Source: Paractinoplanes ovalisporus (GTDB lineage Bacteria > Actinomycetota > Actinomycetes > Mycobacteriales > Micromonosporaceae). From it: a stretch of 64,000 nucleotides of DNA. The stretch lies in contig NZ_JAENHP010000003.1 in the NCBI RefSeq assembly GCF_016834655.1, positions 558,001 through 622,000 on the forward strand, read 5' to 3'. Shown in pieces: positions 17,702 through 26,034 of this stretch (positions are counted from its first letter, which is position 1; every line of letters begins with the position of its first letter). The notes beneath the pieces are model-generated. The model did not search any database. It was not told where the DNA came from and saw nothing but the letters and a program-made list of their open reading frames with translations. The translations under genes and the position numbers were made by a program.

Positions 17702-17790
17702 AAGGGAACTGCTCGGCACCGCCCTGGCGAAGAGCCGGAAACGACAGATGTTTCGCCGTTCCACATCGGATCCGGCTCCGTAACACATTG

Positions 17791-17803
17791 GAATCAATGA
17801 TTC
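17791..17803. promoter_or_regulatory. Perfect AT-rich palindrome upstream of the polysaccharide operon
   Basis: GAATCA-A-TGATTC is a perfect 13-base inverted repeat in G+C-rich surroundings, 237 bases before the first gene of the operon. A repressor or activator site is plausible. The regulator is unknown. Confidence 0.4.
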
Positions 17804-17819
17804 GGCGGAACGGTCCGTT

Positions 17820-17857
17820 GCGCCGGGATCCCGTTGTGCAGTAAGGAATCCCGGCGC
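17820..17857 (+). other. Stem-loop with 10-bp arms
   Basis: GCGCCGGGAT (17820-17829) pairs perfectly with ATCCCGGCGC (17848-17857) around an 18-base loop. It may terminate the GNAT transcript or form part of the leader of the operon that starts at 18040. Confidence 0.55.
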
Positions 17858-18039
17858 GCGAAAGACCGGCCGAAGCGGACATGACGGACGCCGTGTTGCG
17901 CCGGTATTTCTGATCGGATAACGCTTTCCGGCGAGCTGTAAAACCCCCGACAGTCCACTTGATAGGTACGAGGCGAACCCGGTTAGGGTCTTTCTGTCCG
18001 GCGGGGGTGGGGCCCGCCAGAGATTCCTGGGAAGAGGCC

Positions 18040-19296
18040 ATGACATTGGCTGCCGTCATCATGATTGCCGTGTCCTTGGTGCTCGCGGTCTTCGCCGCGG
18101 TCACCCTGTGGTGGACCATGCATGCCTGGCGCACGCCGGAGACCCTCGCCGGCACGCGCTTCGCCCCGCCCGACGGGGAACAACACCTGACCTTCTCCCT
18201 GCTGCTGCCGGCCCGGCACGAGAAAGCCGTCCTCGAGCACACGGTCGAGCGGCTCCTACGCTCCACCCACGAGGCCTTCGAGATCATCATCATCGTCGGG
18301 CACGACGACCCGGAGACGGCCGAGGTGGCCAACCGCGTCGCGGCCGGCTCACCGGGCCGGATCCTCGTGGTGACCGACCACAACGAGCAGAAGAACAAGC
18401 CGCGCGCCCTCAACACGGCCCTGCCGTACGTACGGGGTGATGTGGTCGGGGTCTTCGACGCCGAGGACCAGGTGCACCCGCTGCTGCTCGAACACGTCGA
18501 CCACGCGTTCCGGGCCACCGGCGCCGACGTCGTGCAGGGCGGCGTCCAACTGATCAACTTCCACTCCAGCTGGTACAGCCTGCACAACTGCCTGGAGTAC
18601 TTCTTCTGGTTCCGCAGCCGCCTGCATCTGCACGCCCGGAAGGGGTTCATCCCGCTCGGCGGCAACACCGTGTTCGTGCGCTCCGACGTGCTGCGCGAGG
18701 CCAACGGCTGGGACGGCACCTGCCTGGCCGAGGACTGCGATCTCGGCGTGCGGTTGTCCAGCCGGGGCAAGAAGGTCGTCGTCGCGTACGACTCGACGAT
18801 CGTCACCCGCGAGGAGACACCGGGCTCGGTGACCGCGCTGCTCAAGCAGCGCACCCGCTGGCACCAGGGCTTCCTGCAGGTGCTGCGCAAGGGCGAATGG
18901 CGCCGGCTGCCCACGTGGCGGGCCCGCATGCTCGCCCGGTACACGCTGACCAGCCCGTTCCTGCAGGCCTTCTCGGGTGTCGTCATCCCGCTCGGCGTCG
19001 CCATCGCGATCTGGGCCCAGCTGCCGGTCTCCGTCGCCCTGGTCACCTTCCTGCCGGTGCTGCCGATGGCGGCCACCCTGATGTTCCAGATCGTCGGCCT
19101 GCACGACTTCGGGCAGCAGTACGACCTGCGCATCCGATGGCACCACTACGCCAAGCTGGTCCTCGGTTCCTTCCCGTACGCCCTGGTCCTGTCCACGGCG
19201 GCGCTGCGCGCGGTGTGGCGCGAGTACACGGGCCGCCGCAACTGGGAACTGACCGCGCACGTCGGCGCGCACATCCCTGCTGAGGCCGCGGCATGA
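18040..19296 (+). CDS. GT2 membrane glycosyltransferase, cellulose-synthase-like
   Basis: A 418-residue family 2 glycosyltransferase. It has one N-terminal membrane segment (about 3-25), a cytosolic GT-A domain and three C-terminal membrane segments. The catalytic features are present: LLLPARHEKAV at the N-terminal fold, FDAED (D-x-D equivalent), AEDCDLGVRL and KQRTRWHQG, the Q-x-x-R-W motif of processive beta-glycan synthases. It is shorter than Streptomyces CslA or BcsA and lacks a PilZ domain. The ATG at 18040 follows GGAAGAGG, and the stop overlaps the next gene (ATGA). With the downstream copper oxidase it recalls the cslA-glxA pair. The sugar and the product are not determinable here. 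Confidence 0.85.
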   Translation: MTLAAVIMIAVSLVLAVFAAVTLWWTMHAWRTPETLAGTRFAPPDGEQHLTFSLLLPARHEKAVLEHTVERLLRSTHEAFEIIIIVGHDDPETAEVANRVAAGSPGRILVVTDHNEQKNKPRALNTALPYVRGDVVGVFDAEDQVHPLLLEHVDHAFRATGADVVQGGVQLINFHSSWYSLHNCLEYFFWFRSRLHLHARKGFIPLGGNTVFVRSDVLREANGWDGTCLAEDCDLGVRLSSRGKKVVVAYDSTIVTREETPGSVTALLKQRTRWHQGFLQVLRKGEWRRLPTWRARMLARYTLTSPFLQAFSGVVIPLGVAIAIWAQLPVSVALVTFLPVLPMAATLMFQIVGLHDFGQQYDLRIRWHHYAKLVLGSFPYALVLSTAALRAVWREYTGRRNWELTAHVGAHIPAEAAA

Positions 19297-20819
19297 CCAT
19301 CCTGGAGCTCGTCGAACCAGCGCCCGCGCCTTCAACGGCCGCACCGGTCCGCAAGGACCGCACCGACCTCTACCTGTCGGTCGGCCTCACCACCGTGGTG
19401 CTGGCCCTGCTGGCGTGGAACATCGCCGGCTTCCCGACCGCCAGCGACGACGAGGGCACCTACCTCGCGCAGGCCTGGGCGGTGCAGCACGGCAAGGGCC
19501 TCGCCCACTACACCTACTGGTACGACCATCCGCCACTCGCCTGGATCCAGCTGGCCGCCGGTTCCTGGCTGCCCGGACTGATCGCCCCGGGGCTGCTTGC
19601 GGTGGCCGCGGGCCGCATGGCCATGCTGCCCCTGCAGGCGGCCGGTCTGCTGCTCGTCTACGTGGTGGGCCGACGGATCGGGCTGCCGCGCTGGGCCGCG
19701 GCGGTGGGCCTCCTGACGTACGGGCTCTCCCCGCTCTTCCTGACCATGGGCCGGCAGATCTACCTGGACAGTTTCGCGGTGGTGTGGATCCTGGCCGCCC
19801 TGGCCCTGGCGCTCACCCCGCGCAAACACCTGTGGCACTTCGCGGCGGCCGGTGCCGCGGCCGCGGTGGCGGTGCTGAGCAAGGAGACCATCCTGGTCAT
19901 CCTGCCCGCCGTGCTGGTGGCGCTGTGGCAGAACACCGCCCGCAGCACCACCCGCCCGTGGGCGTTCGGCGCCTTCGCCAGCGGCCTGGTGCTGGTCGGC
20001 TGCTTCTACCCGCTGTATGCGCTGCTGCGCGGCGAACTGTTCCCGGGCGAGGGGCACGTGTCGCTGTTCGGGGCGATCCAGTTCCAGCTCGGCTCGCGGT
20101 CCGGTTCGGGCAGCATCTTCACGGCCGGCTCGGGCGCCAACTCGCTGCTGCACTCCTGGCTCTACTACGACAGCGTGCTGCTGGTGGCCGGGGCCGTCGC
20201 CACCGTGGCCGCGCTGGTTCTTCGCCGGATGCGTCCCGTGGCGGTGGCGGGCGCGATCCTCATCGCCGTGGCACTACGCCCGGGCGGCTACCTGCCGGCC
20301 ATGTACGTGGTGCAGGTGCTGCCGTTCTTCGCGATCGCGGTCGCCGGTGTGCTCGCCTGGGTGGTTTCGCGCTTCCAGAGCTGGCAGAGATGGTCCGTCA
20401 TCGCCGTGGCCGTCGTCCTCGCCGCCACGGTGGTCGCACCCCGCTGGTACGTCGGCGATCGCCGGGCACTGACCGCGAACGACAACGCGGCGTACGTGGA
20501 AGCCGCCCGTTACCTGCGGGCGCAGCCGCCCTCCACGGTGGTCGTCGACGACGTGCTGTGGCTGGACTGCGTCAACGCCGGTTACCCGCAGGACCGGGTG
20601 ATCTGGTTCTACAAGCTCGACCTCGACTCCGAGGTCGCGGCCCGGCTGCCCGGCGGCTGGCGCGACGTCGACTACATCGTCTCCACTCCGGCCGTACGGC
20701 AGGACCCGGGAACCCTGCCCACGGTGTCCGCCCTGCTCGAGAACTCCACCGTGATCGCGTCGTTCGGCCCGGCCGACGGCGTCATCGAGATTCGCCAGGT
20801 TTCCAAGGAGCCCTCATGA
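19293..20819 (+). CDS. GT-C family mannosyltransferase-like membrane protein (GT39/GT83 type)
   Basis: A 508-residue polytopic protein of the PMT_2/ArnT superfamily. The first external loop holds the DDEGTYLAQAWA motif with the acidic pair that acts as base and metal ligand, followed by WYDHPPLAWIQL. About 11 hydrophobic segments and a soluble C-terminal 100 residues follow. Such enzymes use polyprenyl-phosphate sugars to glycosylate proteins, lipids or polysaccharides on the outer face of the membrane. The next gene encodes an enzyme that makes such donors. Start and stop both form ATGA overlaps with neighbours, so it is embedded in the operon. Confidence 0.85.
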   Translation: MTILELVEPAPAPSTAAPVRKDRTDLYLSVGLTTVVLALLAWNIAGFPTASDDEGTYLAQAWAVQHGKGLAHYTYWYDHPPLAWIQLAAGSWLPGLIAPGLLAVAAGRMAMLPLQAAGLLLVYVVGRRIGLPRWAAAVGLLTYGLSPLFLTMGRQIYLDSFAVVWILAALALALTPRKHLWHFAAAGAAAAVAVLSKETILVILPAVLVALWQNTARSTTRPWAFGAFASGLVLVGCFYPLYALLRGELFPGEGHVSLFGAIQFQLGSRSGSGSIFTAGSGANSLLHSWLYYDSVLLVAGAVATVAALVLRRMRPVAVAGAILIAVALRPGGYLPAMYVVQVLPFFAIAVAGVLAWVVSRFQSWQRWSVIAVAVVLAATVVAPRWYVGDRRALTANDNAAYVEAARYLRAQPPSTVVVDDVLWLDCVNAGYPQDRVIWFYKLDLDSEVAARLPGGWRDVDYIVSTPAVRQDPGTLPTVSALLENSTVIASFGPADGVIEIRQVSKEPS

Positions 20820-21985
20820 CCATCACCGCCGACCCCGGGCCCGTCCGGGCCACGATGCGGGGCACCCTGGGCGAGCTGCCGGTCGCCACGGCCGTCAAGC
20901 AGACCGTCGTCGTGCCCACCTACAACGAGCGCGACAACATCGCCGAGCTGCTGGAACGGCTCGTGGCGGCGCTGCCGGCGGGCACCACCGAGATCGTCTT
21001 CGTGGACGACAGCACCGACGACACCCCGGCCGTCATCGAGGCCGCCGCCGCGACGTGCCCGATCCCGGTCAAGCTGATCCACCGGGAGCACGCGACCGGC
21101 GGGCTCGGCGGCGCCGTGGTCGAGGGCATGCGGGCCGCGCAAGGCGAGTGGATCGTCGTGATGGACGCCGATCTGCAGCACCCGCCCTCGGTCGTGCCCA
21201 CGCTGGTCGCAGCCGGGCAACGCGACGGCGCCGACCTGGTCGTGGGCAGCCGCTACGCGGGCGGGGGCAGCAGCAAGGCCGGCCTCGACGGAGGTTACCG
21301 GCGCCTGGTCTCGGGCGGGTCCACGCTCGTCACCAAGGTGATCTTCCGGAACAACCTGCTGCAGGTCAGCGACCCGATGAGCGGCCTGTTCGCGATCCGC
21401 ACGAGCTCGCTCGAGACCTCCGAACTGCGTCCGCTGGGCTACAAGATCCTGCTCGAGCTCATCGTGCGCAACCGGCCGGGGCGGATCGTCGAGGTCCCGT
21501 ACGCGTTCCAGCCGCGCCACGCCGGCGAGTCCAAGTCGAGCCTGAGCGAGGGCTTCCGGTTCCTCAAGCACCTGGCCATCCTGCGGTTCGGGGCCAAGCG
21601 GGCCCGGATGCTGGTCTTCGCGCTGATCGGCGTGTCGGGGCTGCTGCCCAACCAGGCCGCGCTGTGGTTCCTGCACGCGGTGCTCGGTGTGCATTACGTG
21701 CCGGCCGCGATTTTGGCCAACCTCATCGCGGTGGGCTGGAACTTCGCGCTCACCGACACTCTGCTCTACCGCGACCGCCGCCAGCATCGCAGCTTCGCCG
21801 GGCGGATCAGCCGGTTCTTCGTGCTCGGCAACGCCGACCTCGTGCTGCGGGTGCCGCTGCTGGCCCTGCTCGTCTCGGGTCTGCACGTCGGGGTGCTGAT
21901 CGCCAACCTGGTCACGCTATTGATCTCGTTCGTGGTGCGGTTCCTGATCCTGGACGGGGTCATCTACAAAGCGCGGCGCCCATGA
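20816..21985 (+). CDS. Polyprenol-phosphate glycosyltransferase with fused GtrA domain (DPM1-GtrA)
   Basis: A 389-residue two-domain protein. Residues 30-255 are a dolichol-phosphate-mannose-synthase-like GT2 domain (VVPTYNERDNI, IVFVDDSTDDT, VMDADLQHPP carrying the metal-binding DAD). Residues 260-385 form a GtrA-type membrane domain with four hydrophobic segments. It should transfer a hexose from a nucleotide sugar to polyprenyl phosphate, and the GtrA part may help flip or anchor the product, supplying the GT-C enzyme encoded upstream. It is coupled to both neighbours by 4-base overlaps. The fused form is known in Actinobacteria. Confidence 0.9.
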   Translation: MTITADPGPVRATMRGTLGELPVATAVKQTVVVPTYNERDNIAELLERLVAALPAGTTEIVFVDDSTDDTPAVIEAAAATCPIPVKLIHREHATGGLGGAVVEGMRAAQGEWIVVMDADLQHPPSVVPTLVAAGQRDGADLVVGSRYAGGGSSKAGLDGGYRRLVSGGSTLVTKVIFRNNLLQVSDPMSGLFAIRTSSLETSELRPLGYKILLELIVRNRPGRIVEVPYAFQPRHAGESKSSLSEGFRFLKHLAILRFGAKRARMLVFALIGVSGLLPNQAALWFLHAVLGVHYVPAAILANLIAVGWNFALTDTLLYRDRRQHRSFAGRISRFFVLGNADLVLRVPLLALLVSGLHVGVLIANLVTLLISFVVRFLILDGVIYKARRP

Positions 21986-24057
21986 CTCCCCGGCCTTGGC
22001 TCAGCGCGCGTAACCGCCGGGACATCGGCATCCTGGTCGTTCTGTCGCTCCTGCTCACGCTGGCCCTGCCATCGCCTCCAGCCTCGGCGGGCGCCAACCT
22101 GGTCGCCAACGGGGGCCTGGAGGCGATGGGCGGGGACGGCTTCCCGGTCTGCTGGGAACGCTCCGGGTGGGGCGACTCGCCGTACACGTTCGACGTGACC
22201 ACCCAGGCCCACACCGGCACCAAGGCCATGCAGATCACGCTCGCCCAGACCGCCCCCGGCGACCGCAAGGCGATGATGCTGGAAGACGCGTCGTGCGCGC
22301 CCACCGTCACGCCGGGCCACCAGTACGACCTCGGCGTCTGGTACACCACGACCACGCCGAACACGGTCATGACAGTGTTCCGCCACGACGTCGCGCAGGG
22401 CTGGGTCTACTGGACCGACCTGGCCACGCTTCCCGTCACCACCAGCTATCAGCACCAGGTCGTCCGTACGCCGCAGGTCCCGCCCGGCACCGACCAGATC
22501 GTCTGGGGTGTCACCATCTATGGCGCCGGCACGCTGCGGACCGACGACTACACGATGGAAGACGTCACCCAACCCGCCCCCGGAACCACGGCCTGCACCG
22601 CCGGAACGGCCTGCACCAAGGGCGTCTGGCAGGTCATGCCGTTCAACACCCCCGTACGGGCCATTCACGCCGTTGTCCTGCACAACGGTGACGTGCTGCT
22701 CGTCGCGGGCTCGGGCAACAACCTCGACGACTTCGCGGCCGGCACGTTCAAGACCGCGGTCTACCGGCCCTCGACCGGCACCTTCACCGACGTGCCGACA
22801 CCGGCCGACCTGTTCTGCGCCGGGCACGTGCAGCTGGCCGACGGGCGGGTGCTCGTCATGGGCGGCAACAAGGACTACCCGTCGGCCGACGGCACAGTCG
22901 GCTACAAGGGCCTGCCCGACTCGTTCGTCTTCGACCCCGCCACCAACAGCTATTCGCGGGTCAACAACATGACGGCCGGTTCGTGGTACCCGTCGGCCAC
23001 CGTGCTCGGCAACGGCGACGTGATCTCGCTGGGCGGGCTCAACGAGAACTCGTCCGGCATGGTCGCGACGCAGTACTTCGACGCGAGCCAGGAACGCTGG
23101 CTGGGCCTGAACGAGGCCAACCAGACGTGGAGCTTCTGGGGCCTCTACCCGTCGATGATCCTGATGCAGGACGGGCGGCTCTTCTACACGGGCAGTCACG
23201 TCTTCGGCAACGGCCTGCCCGGCACCGGTGCGTCCATCTACAACTACGACGCCAACACCATCACGCCCGTCTCCGGCCTGCAGAACAAGGACGAGCGGGA
23301 CCAGTCGATGAGCGTGCTGCTGCCGCCCGCGCAGGACCAGCGGGTGCTCACCATGGGTGGCGGCAACATCGACACCAACCCCGACGCCAACCGGCTGACC
23401 GACCTGATCGACCTCAAGCAGGCGGCGCCGGTCTACACGGCCGGGCCGCTGCTGCCCACCGGCGCCGGGCAGACCCCGAGCCAGGGCAAGATGTACGTCT
23501 CGGCGGTGCTGCTGCCCGACGGCAAGGTGTTCGAGACCGGTGGGGCTCTGCACAACCGGGCCGACCCGGTGTACGAGGCGTCGATGTTCGATCCGGTGAC
23601 CAACACGTTCACGGCCGGCATGGCGACCGACCCGGTGCCGCGCGGCTACCACTCGTCGGCGTTCCTGCTGCCCGACGGTCGCGTGATGGCGGTCGGCAAC
23701 AATCCCGGCGACGGCACGTTCGACATGCGCGTGTCGGTGTACTCACCGCCGTACCTGTTCCAGGGCGCCCGTCCGCAGATCCTCTCGATGCCCGACAACA
23801 CCTGGGCGTACGGGAGTGCGAACACGATCACGGTGGACGGGCCGGTGCTGAAGGCGGAACTGATCCGGCCGGCCGCCGTGACCCACTCCAGCGACCCGAA
23901 CCAGCGCTTCGTCGACCTGCCGATGACCGTCACCGGCACCACGATCAGCCTCAACCTGACGAGCAACCCCAACCTGGCGCCACCCGGCTGGTACATGCTC
24001 TTCGTGGTCGGCGCCAACGGCGTCCCGTCGGTGGCGAAGTGGGTGAAGGTCGGATGA
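21982..24057 (+). CDS. Galactose-oxidase-like radical copper oxidase with N-terminal lectin-like domain (GlxA-like)
   Basis: A 691-residue exported protein. Signal or anchor at residues 13-35 (ILVVLSLLLTLALP), a beta-sandwich carbohydrate-binding-like domain at about 36-190 (LVANGGLEAMGGDGFPVCWE), a Kelch propeller at about 205-580, and a C-terminal DUF1929 immunoglobulin-like domain. All five cofactor residues can be matched to galactose oxidase: Cys279 (DLFCAGH) and Tyr336 (SWYPSA) for the thioether-linked radical, axial Tyr556 and His557 (RGYHSSAFLLPDGR), and His635 (VTHSSDPNQR). It should oxidise a primary alcohol of a glycan or glycolaldehyde to an aldehyde, making hydrogen peroxide. In Streptomyces, GlxA acts with CslA at hyphal tips, and the synthase encoded three genes upstream makes a similar partnership likely. 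Confidence 0.9.
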   Translation: MTPRPWLSARNRRDIGILVVLSLLLTLALPSPPASAGANLVANGGLEAMGGDGFPVCWERSGWGDSPYTFDVTTQAHTGTKAMQITLAQTAPGDRKAMMLEDASCAPTVTPGHQYDLGVWYTTTTPNTVMTVFRHDVAQGWVYWTDLATLPVTTSYQHQVVRTPQVPPGTDQIVWGVTIYGAGTLRTDDYTMEDVTQPAPGTTACTAGTACTKGVWQVMPFNTPVRAIHAVVLHNGDVLLVAGSGNNLDDFAAGTFKTAVYRPSTGTFTDVPTPADLFCAGHVQLADGRVLVMGGNKDYPSADGTVGYKGLPDSFVFDPATNSYSRVNNMTAGSWYPSATVLGNGDVISLGGLNENSSGMVATQYFDASQERWLGLNEANQTWSFWGLYPSMILMQDGRLFYTGSHVFGNGLPGTGASIYNYDANTITPVSGLQNKDERDQSMSVLLPPAQDQRVLTMGGGNIDTNPDANRLTDLIDLKQAAPVYTAGPLLPTGAGQTPSQGKMYVSAVLLPDGKVFETGGALHNRADPVYEASMFDPVTNTFTAGMATDPVPRGYHSSAFLLPDGRVMAVGNNPGDGTFDMRVSVYSPPYLFQGARPQILSMPDNTWAYGSANTITVDGPVLKAELIRPAAVTHSSDPNQRFVDLPMTVTGTTISLNLTSNPNLAPPGWYMLFVVGANGVPSVAKWVKVG

Positions 24058-24581
24058 CGGCCCGCCGCGTGCTCCCGGTCGTCGTAGCCGTGCTGGCCGC
24101 GGTGGTGGCGCTGTTCCTCGCGCTGCGCCCCGGTCCCGATCGCGCCGCCGCGGATTCCGCCGCCCCCGTTTCTGCCGCTCCGGCACCGCCCGCGCGCCCG
24201 GCCCCGTCGACGTCGACGTCGGCCGCCGCGTCCCCCGCACCCGAGGGGGTCGCCGCGGCCGCCACCGCGGTGACCCTCTCGGCCCGGCCCGCCTCCTCGG
24301 CCGCCCCGGCGCCCTTCGTCCAGACCTTCGCCGCCCAGCCCGGGGTGAAGCCGTTGCCGGCGCTGGCCTCTCCCACCGCCCCGGTGTCGGTGCCGGCCAA
24401 CGTCGACGGCTGCGACCACGGCTACGGCACCCGTACGCAGTGCGTGCCGTGGGCGTTTCCCCCGTCGGTGACCGACAAGTGCGCGTGGCTGACCGCGCAG
24501 GGCTTCAAGTCCCTGACCGTGCACGGCACCGACCGCCACAAACTGGACCCCGACAAAAACGGCATCGCCTGCGATTCGTAA
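24054..24581 (+). CDS. Exported excalibur-domain protein
   Basis: A 175-residue protein with an N-terminal signal or anchor (VLPVVVAVLAAVVALFLAL), a low-complexity alanine/proline/serine spacer of about 90 residues, and a C-terminal domain of about 60 residues with four cysteines (DGCDHGYGTRTQC, TDKCAW, GIACDS). The ending DPDKNGIACDS matches the excalibur calcium-binding motif D-x-D-x-D-G-x-x-C-E closely. It overlaps the copper oxidase gene by ATGA and closes the operon. A cell-surface partner, perhaps binding calcium or the glycan, is inferred. No enzyme activity is suggested. Confidence 0.8.
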   Translation: MTARRVLPVVVAVLAAVVALFLALRPGPDRAAADSAAPVSAAPAPPARPAPSTSTSAAASPAPEGVAAAATAVTLSARPASSAAPAPFVQTFAAQPGVKPLPALASPTAPVSVPANVDGCDHGYGTRTQCVPWAFPPSVTDKCAWLTAQGFKSLTVHGTDRHKLDPDKNGIACDS

Positions 24582-24636
24582 AGGCCGCTCCCGGCGGGGC
24601 TGACGTACGTGATCATGACCGCTACGCTGCGCGGCT

Positions 24637-25593
24637 GTGCGGTTCTTCAAGAAGAAAGAGCGCCCCGCGGGCGGCGCCGACGACATCGAGATCCAGGACT
24701 ACTGGGACGACGGCAGCGAGTCGCTGGCCGAGGCCCTCGAGGAACAGGAGTGGGTGTCCGCCCGCAAGATCCTGGCCGGGGCCGACACCGACGAGCTGAT
24801 GTACTACATGTCGATCGTCTCGGACGCCCGCGGCGTCGAGGAGTGGATCCCCGAGGTGATCCGCCGCGACCCCGACGACCCGCTGCCCCGCCTGGTCCGC
24901 GGCGCCCGCGCGATCTCCTGGGCGTGGGACGTCCGCGGCACCACCACCGCCGACCAGGTCCCCCCGGACGCCTGGCCGGTCTTCTTCCGGCGGCTGGCCC
25001 TGGCCGAGGACTCCCTCGACGAGGCCCTCGAACGCGACCCCACCTGCGCCGAGGCCTGGCACTACAAGATCATCCTGGGCCGGGCCCGGCAGCTGCCCGC
25101 CGAGGAGGAGTGGCGCCGCTTCCACCACCTGATCGAGCTCAACCCGAGTCACTACTACGGGCACAAGCAGATGTACGAGGGCCTGCTGCCCAAGTGGGGC
25201 GGCAGCTGGGACGAGGCCTTCAAGTTCGCCCGCGTCCAGAGCGCGGCCAACCCCGGCACGCACATCCCCCACCTGATCTCGATGGCGCACCTGGACTTCC
25301 GGTGGGAGGGCGACAACGAGGGAAGCAAGTACCTGGGCCGCGAAGAGGTCTCGTCAGAGATCTACGAGGCGGCCTGGCAGTCGGTCTGGCACGACGACTA
25401 CGAGACAACAATCCTGACGCCGAACCTGTGGAACTCGTTCGCCTACACCCTGACGTACGGCCGCTACTTCAAGTCGGCGTGCACCCTCTACAACGCCATC
25501 GGCGACGACTTCGTACGCCTCTTCCTGTGGCGCAGCAAGGAGCGCTACGTCGAGATGCGCGAGTGGGCCCGCGAGGAGGCCGCCGAGGGCTGA
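24637..25593 (+). CDS. TPR-like/DUF4034-like cytosolic protein of unknown function
   Basis: A 318-residue protein with helical repeats and no signal peptide. The first 20 residues are basic (MRFFKKKERP), then acidic. Repeats such as AEDSLDEALERDPTCAEAWHYKIILGRARQ and HHLIELNPSHYYGHKQM resemble Sel1/TPR helices. A DUF4034-like family found in actinomycetes has the same outline. The GTG start at 24637 has no clear ribosome binding site and may be read from a leaderless or nearly leaderless transcript. Not coupled to the operon before it (55-base gap). Confidence 0.7.
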   Translation: MRFFKKKERPAGGADDIEIQDYWDDGSESLAEALEEQEWVSARKILAGADTDELMYYMSIVSDARGVEEWIPEVIRRDPDDPLPRLVRGARAISWAWDVRGTTTADQVPPDAWPVFFRRLALAEDSLDEALERDPTCAEAWHYKIILGRARQLPAEEEWRRFHHLIELNPSHYYGHKQMYEGLLPKWGGSWDEAFKFARVQSAANPGTHIPHLISMAHLDFRWEGDNEGSKYLGREEVSSEIYEAAWQSVWHDDYETTILTPNLWNSFAYTLTYGRYFKSACTLYNAIGDDFVRLFLWRSKERYVEMREWAREEAAEG

Positions 25594-25617
25594 CTCTGTT
25601 ACGGCAGAGTGGCCCCC

Positions 25618-25921
25618 ATGAGCAACGACGTGGAGGCCGTACTGACGTCGGTCGGCCCGCGGCTGCGGGAGCTGAGGCAGCGACGCGACATCACCCTGAC
25701 GGCCCTGGCCGCCACAACCGGCATCTCGATCAGCACGCTGTCCCGGCTCGAGTCGGGACAGCGCCGGCCGAGCCTGGAACCGCTGTTGCCATTGGCCCAG
25801 GCCGAGTTCGACACGCACTCCCCCACTGGTTCGGAAACGCCGACAACAACCCGGTCGAGCTGCTGAGCATCCTGGGCCCCAGGGCGAGCGCTTCCACATC
25901 CGAGCCAGCTACCGCCCCTGA
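25618..25921 (+). pseudogene. Decayed XRE-family regulator with cupin tail
   Basis: The first 60 codons encode a clear helix-turn-helix (RLRELRQRRDITLTALAATT, then ISTLSRLESGQRRPSLEPLL) typical of XRE-cupin regulators, which are usually near 190 residues. After PLLPLAQ the frame jumps directly to the cupin end (EFDTHSP), so roughly 80-100 codons are missing. One base is lost in a C run near 25820, moving the expected HWFGNADNNPVELLSILGP to another frame, and a second is lost near 25880, where the terminal GERFHIRASYRP lies in a third frame before TGA at 25919. A deletion plus two frameshifts make function unlikely, although a short 82-residue DNA-binding product ending at 25866 could still be made. 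Confidence 0.75.
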
Positions 25922-26034
25922 CCGAACAGCCCTCGTCCGCAAGCCGTTCGGGGTGCGACGTAGACCTGTGTTGCTCCGCCGACGCCAGGTGCTCAACCAC
26001 TAGCTTGGCTTCGCACCTGATCAGAGGAGGCCTC

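Larger units (their letters stand above)
17702..18039. other. Structured leader/promoter region of the polysaccharide operon
   Basis: 338 bp with no gene. It contains a perfect 13-base palindrome GAATCAATGATTC (17791-17803), a long stem-loop (17820-17857) and a second hairpin with GGCGGG (18000-18005) and CCCGCC (18013-18018) just before the ribosome binding site GGAAGAGG. A cis-acting leader is plausible. It did not match a riboswitch class that I know. Confidence 0.5.

Noticed and set aside
17702..18039. Known riboswitch (c-di-GMP or c-di-AMP type) ahead of the glycan operon
   Set aside because: Stem-loops are present, but I could not place the conserved nucleotides of either class. A covariance search would be needed.
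21055..24057. Extended start of the copper oxidase frame at 21055
   Set aside because: The added 309 residues are the wrong frame of the DPM1-GtrA gene. The ATG at 21982 gives a signal peptide and an ATGA overlap.
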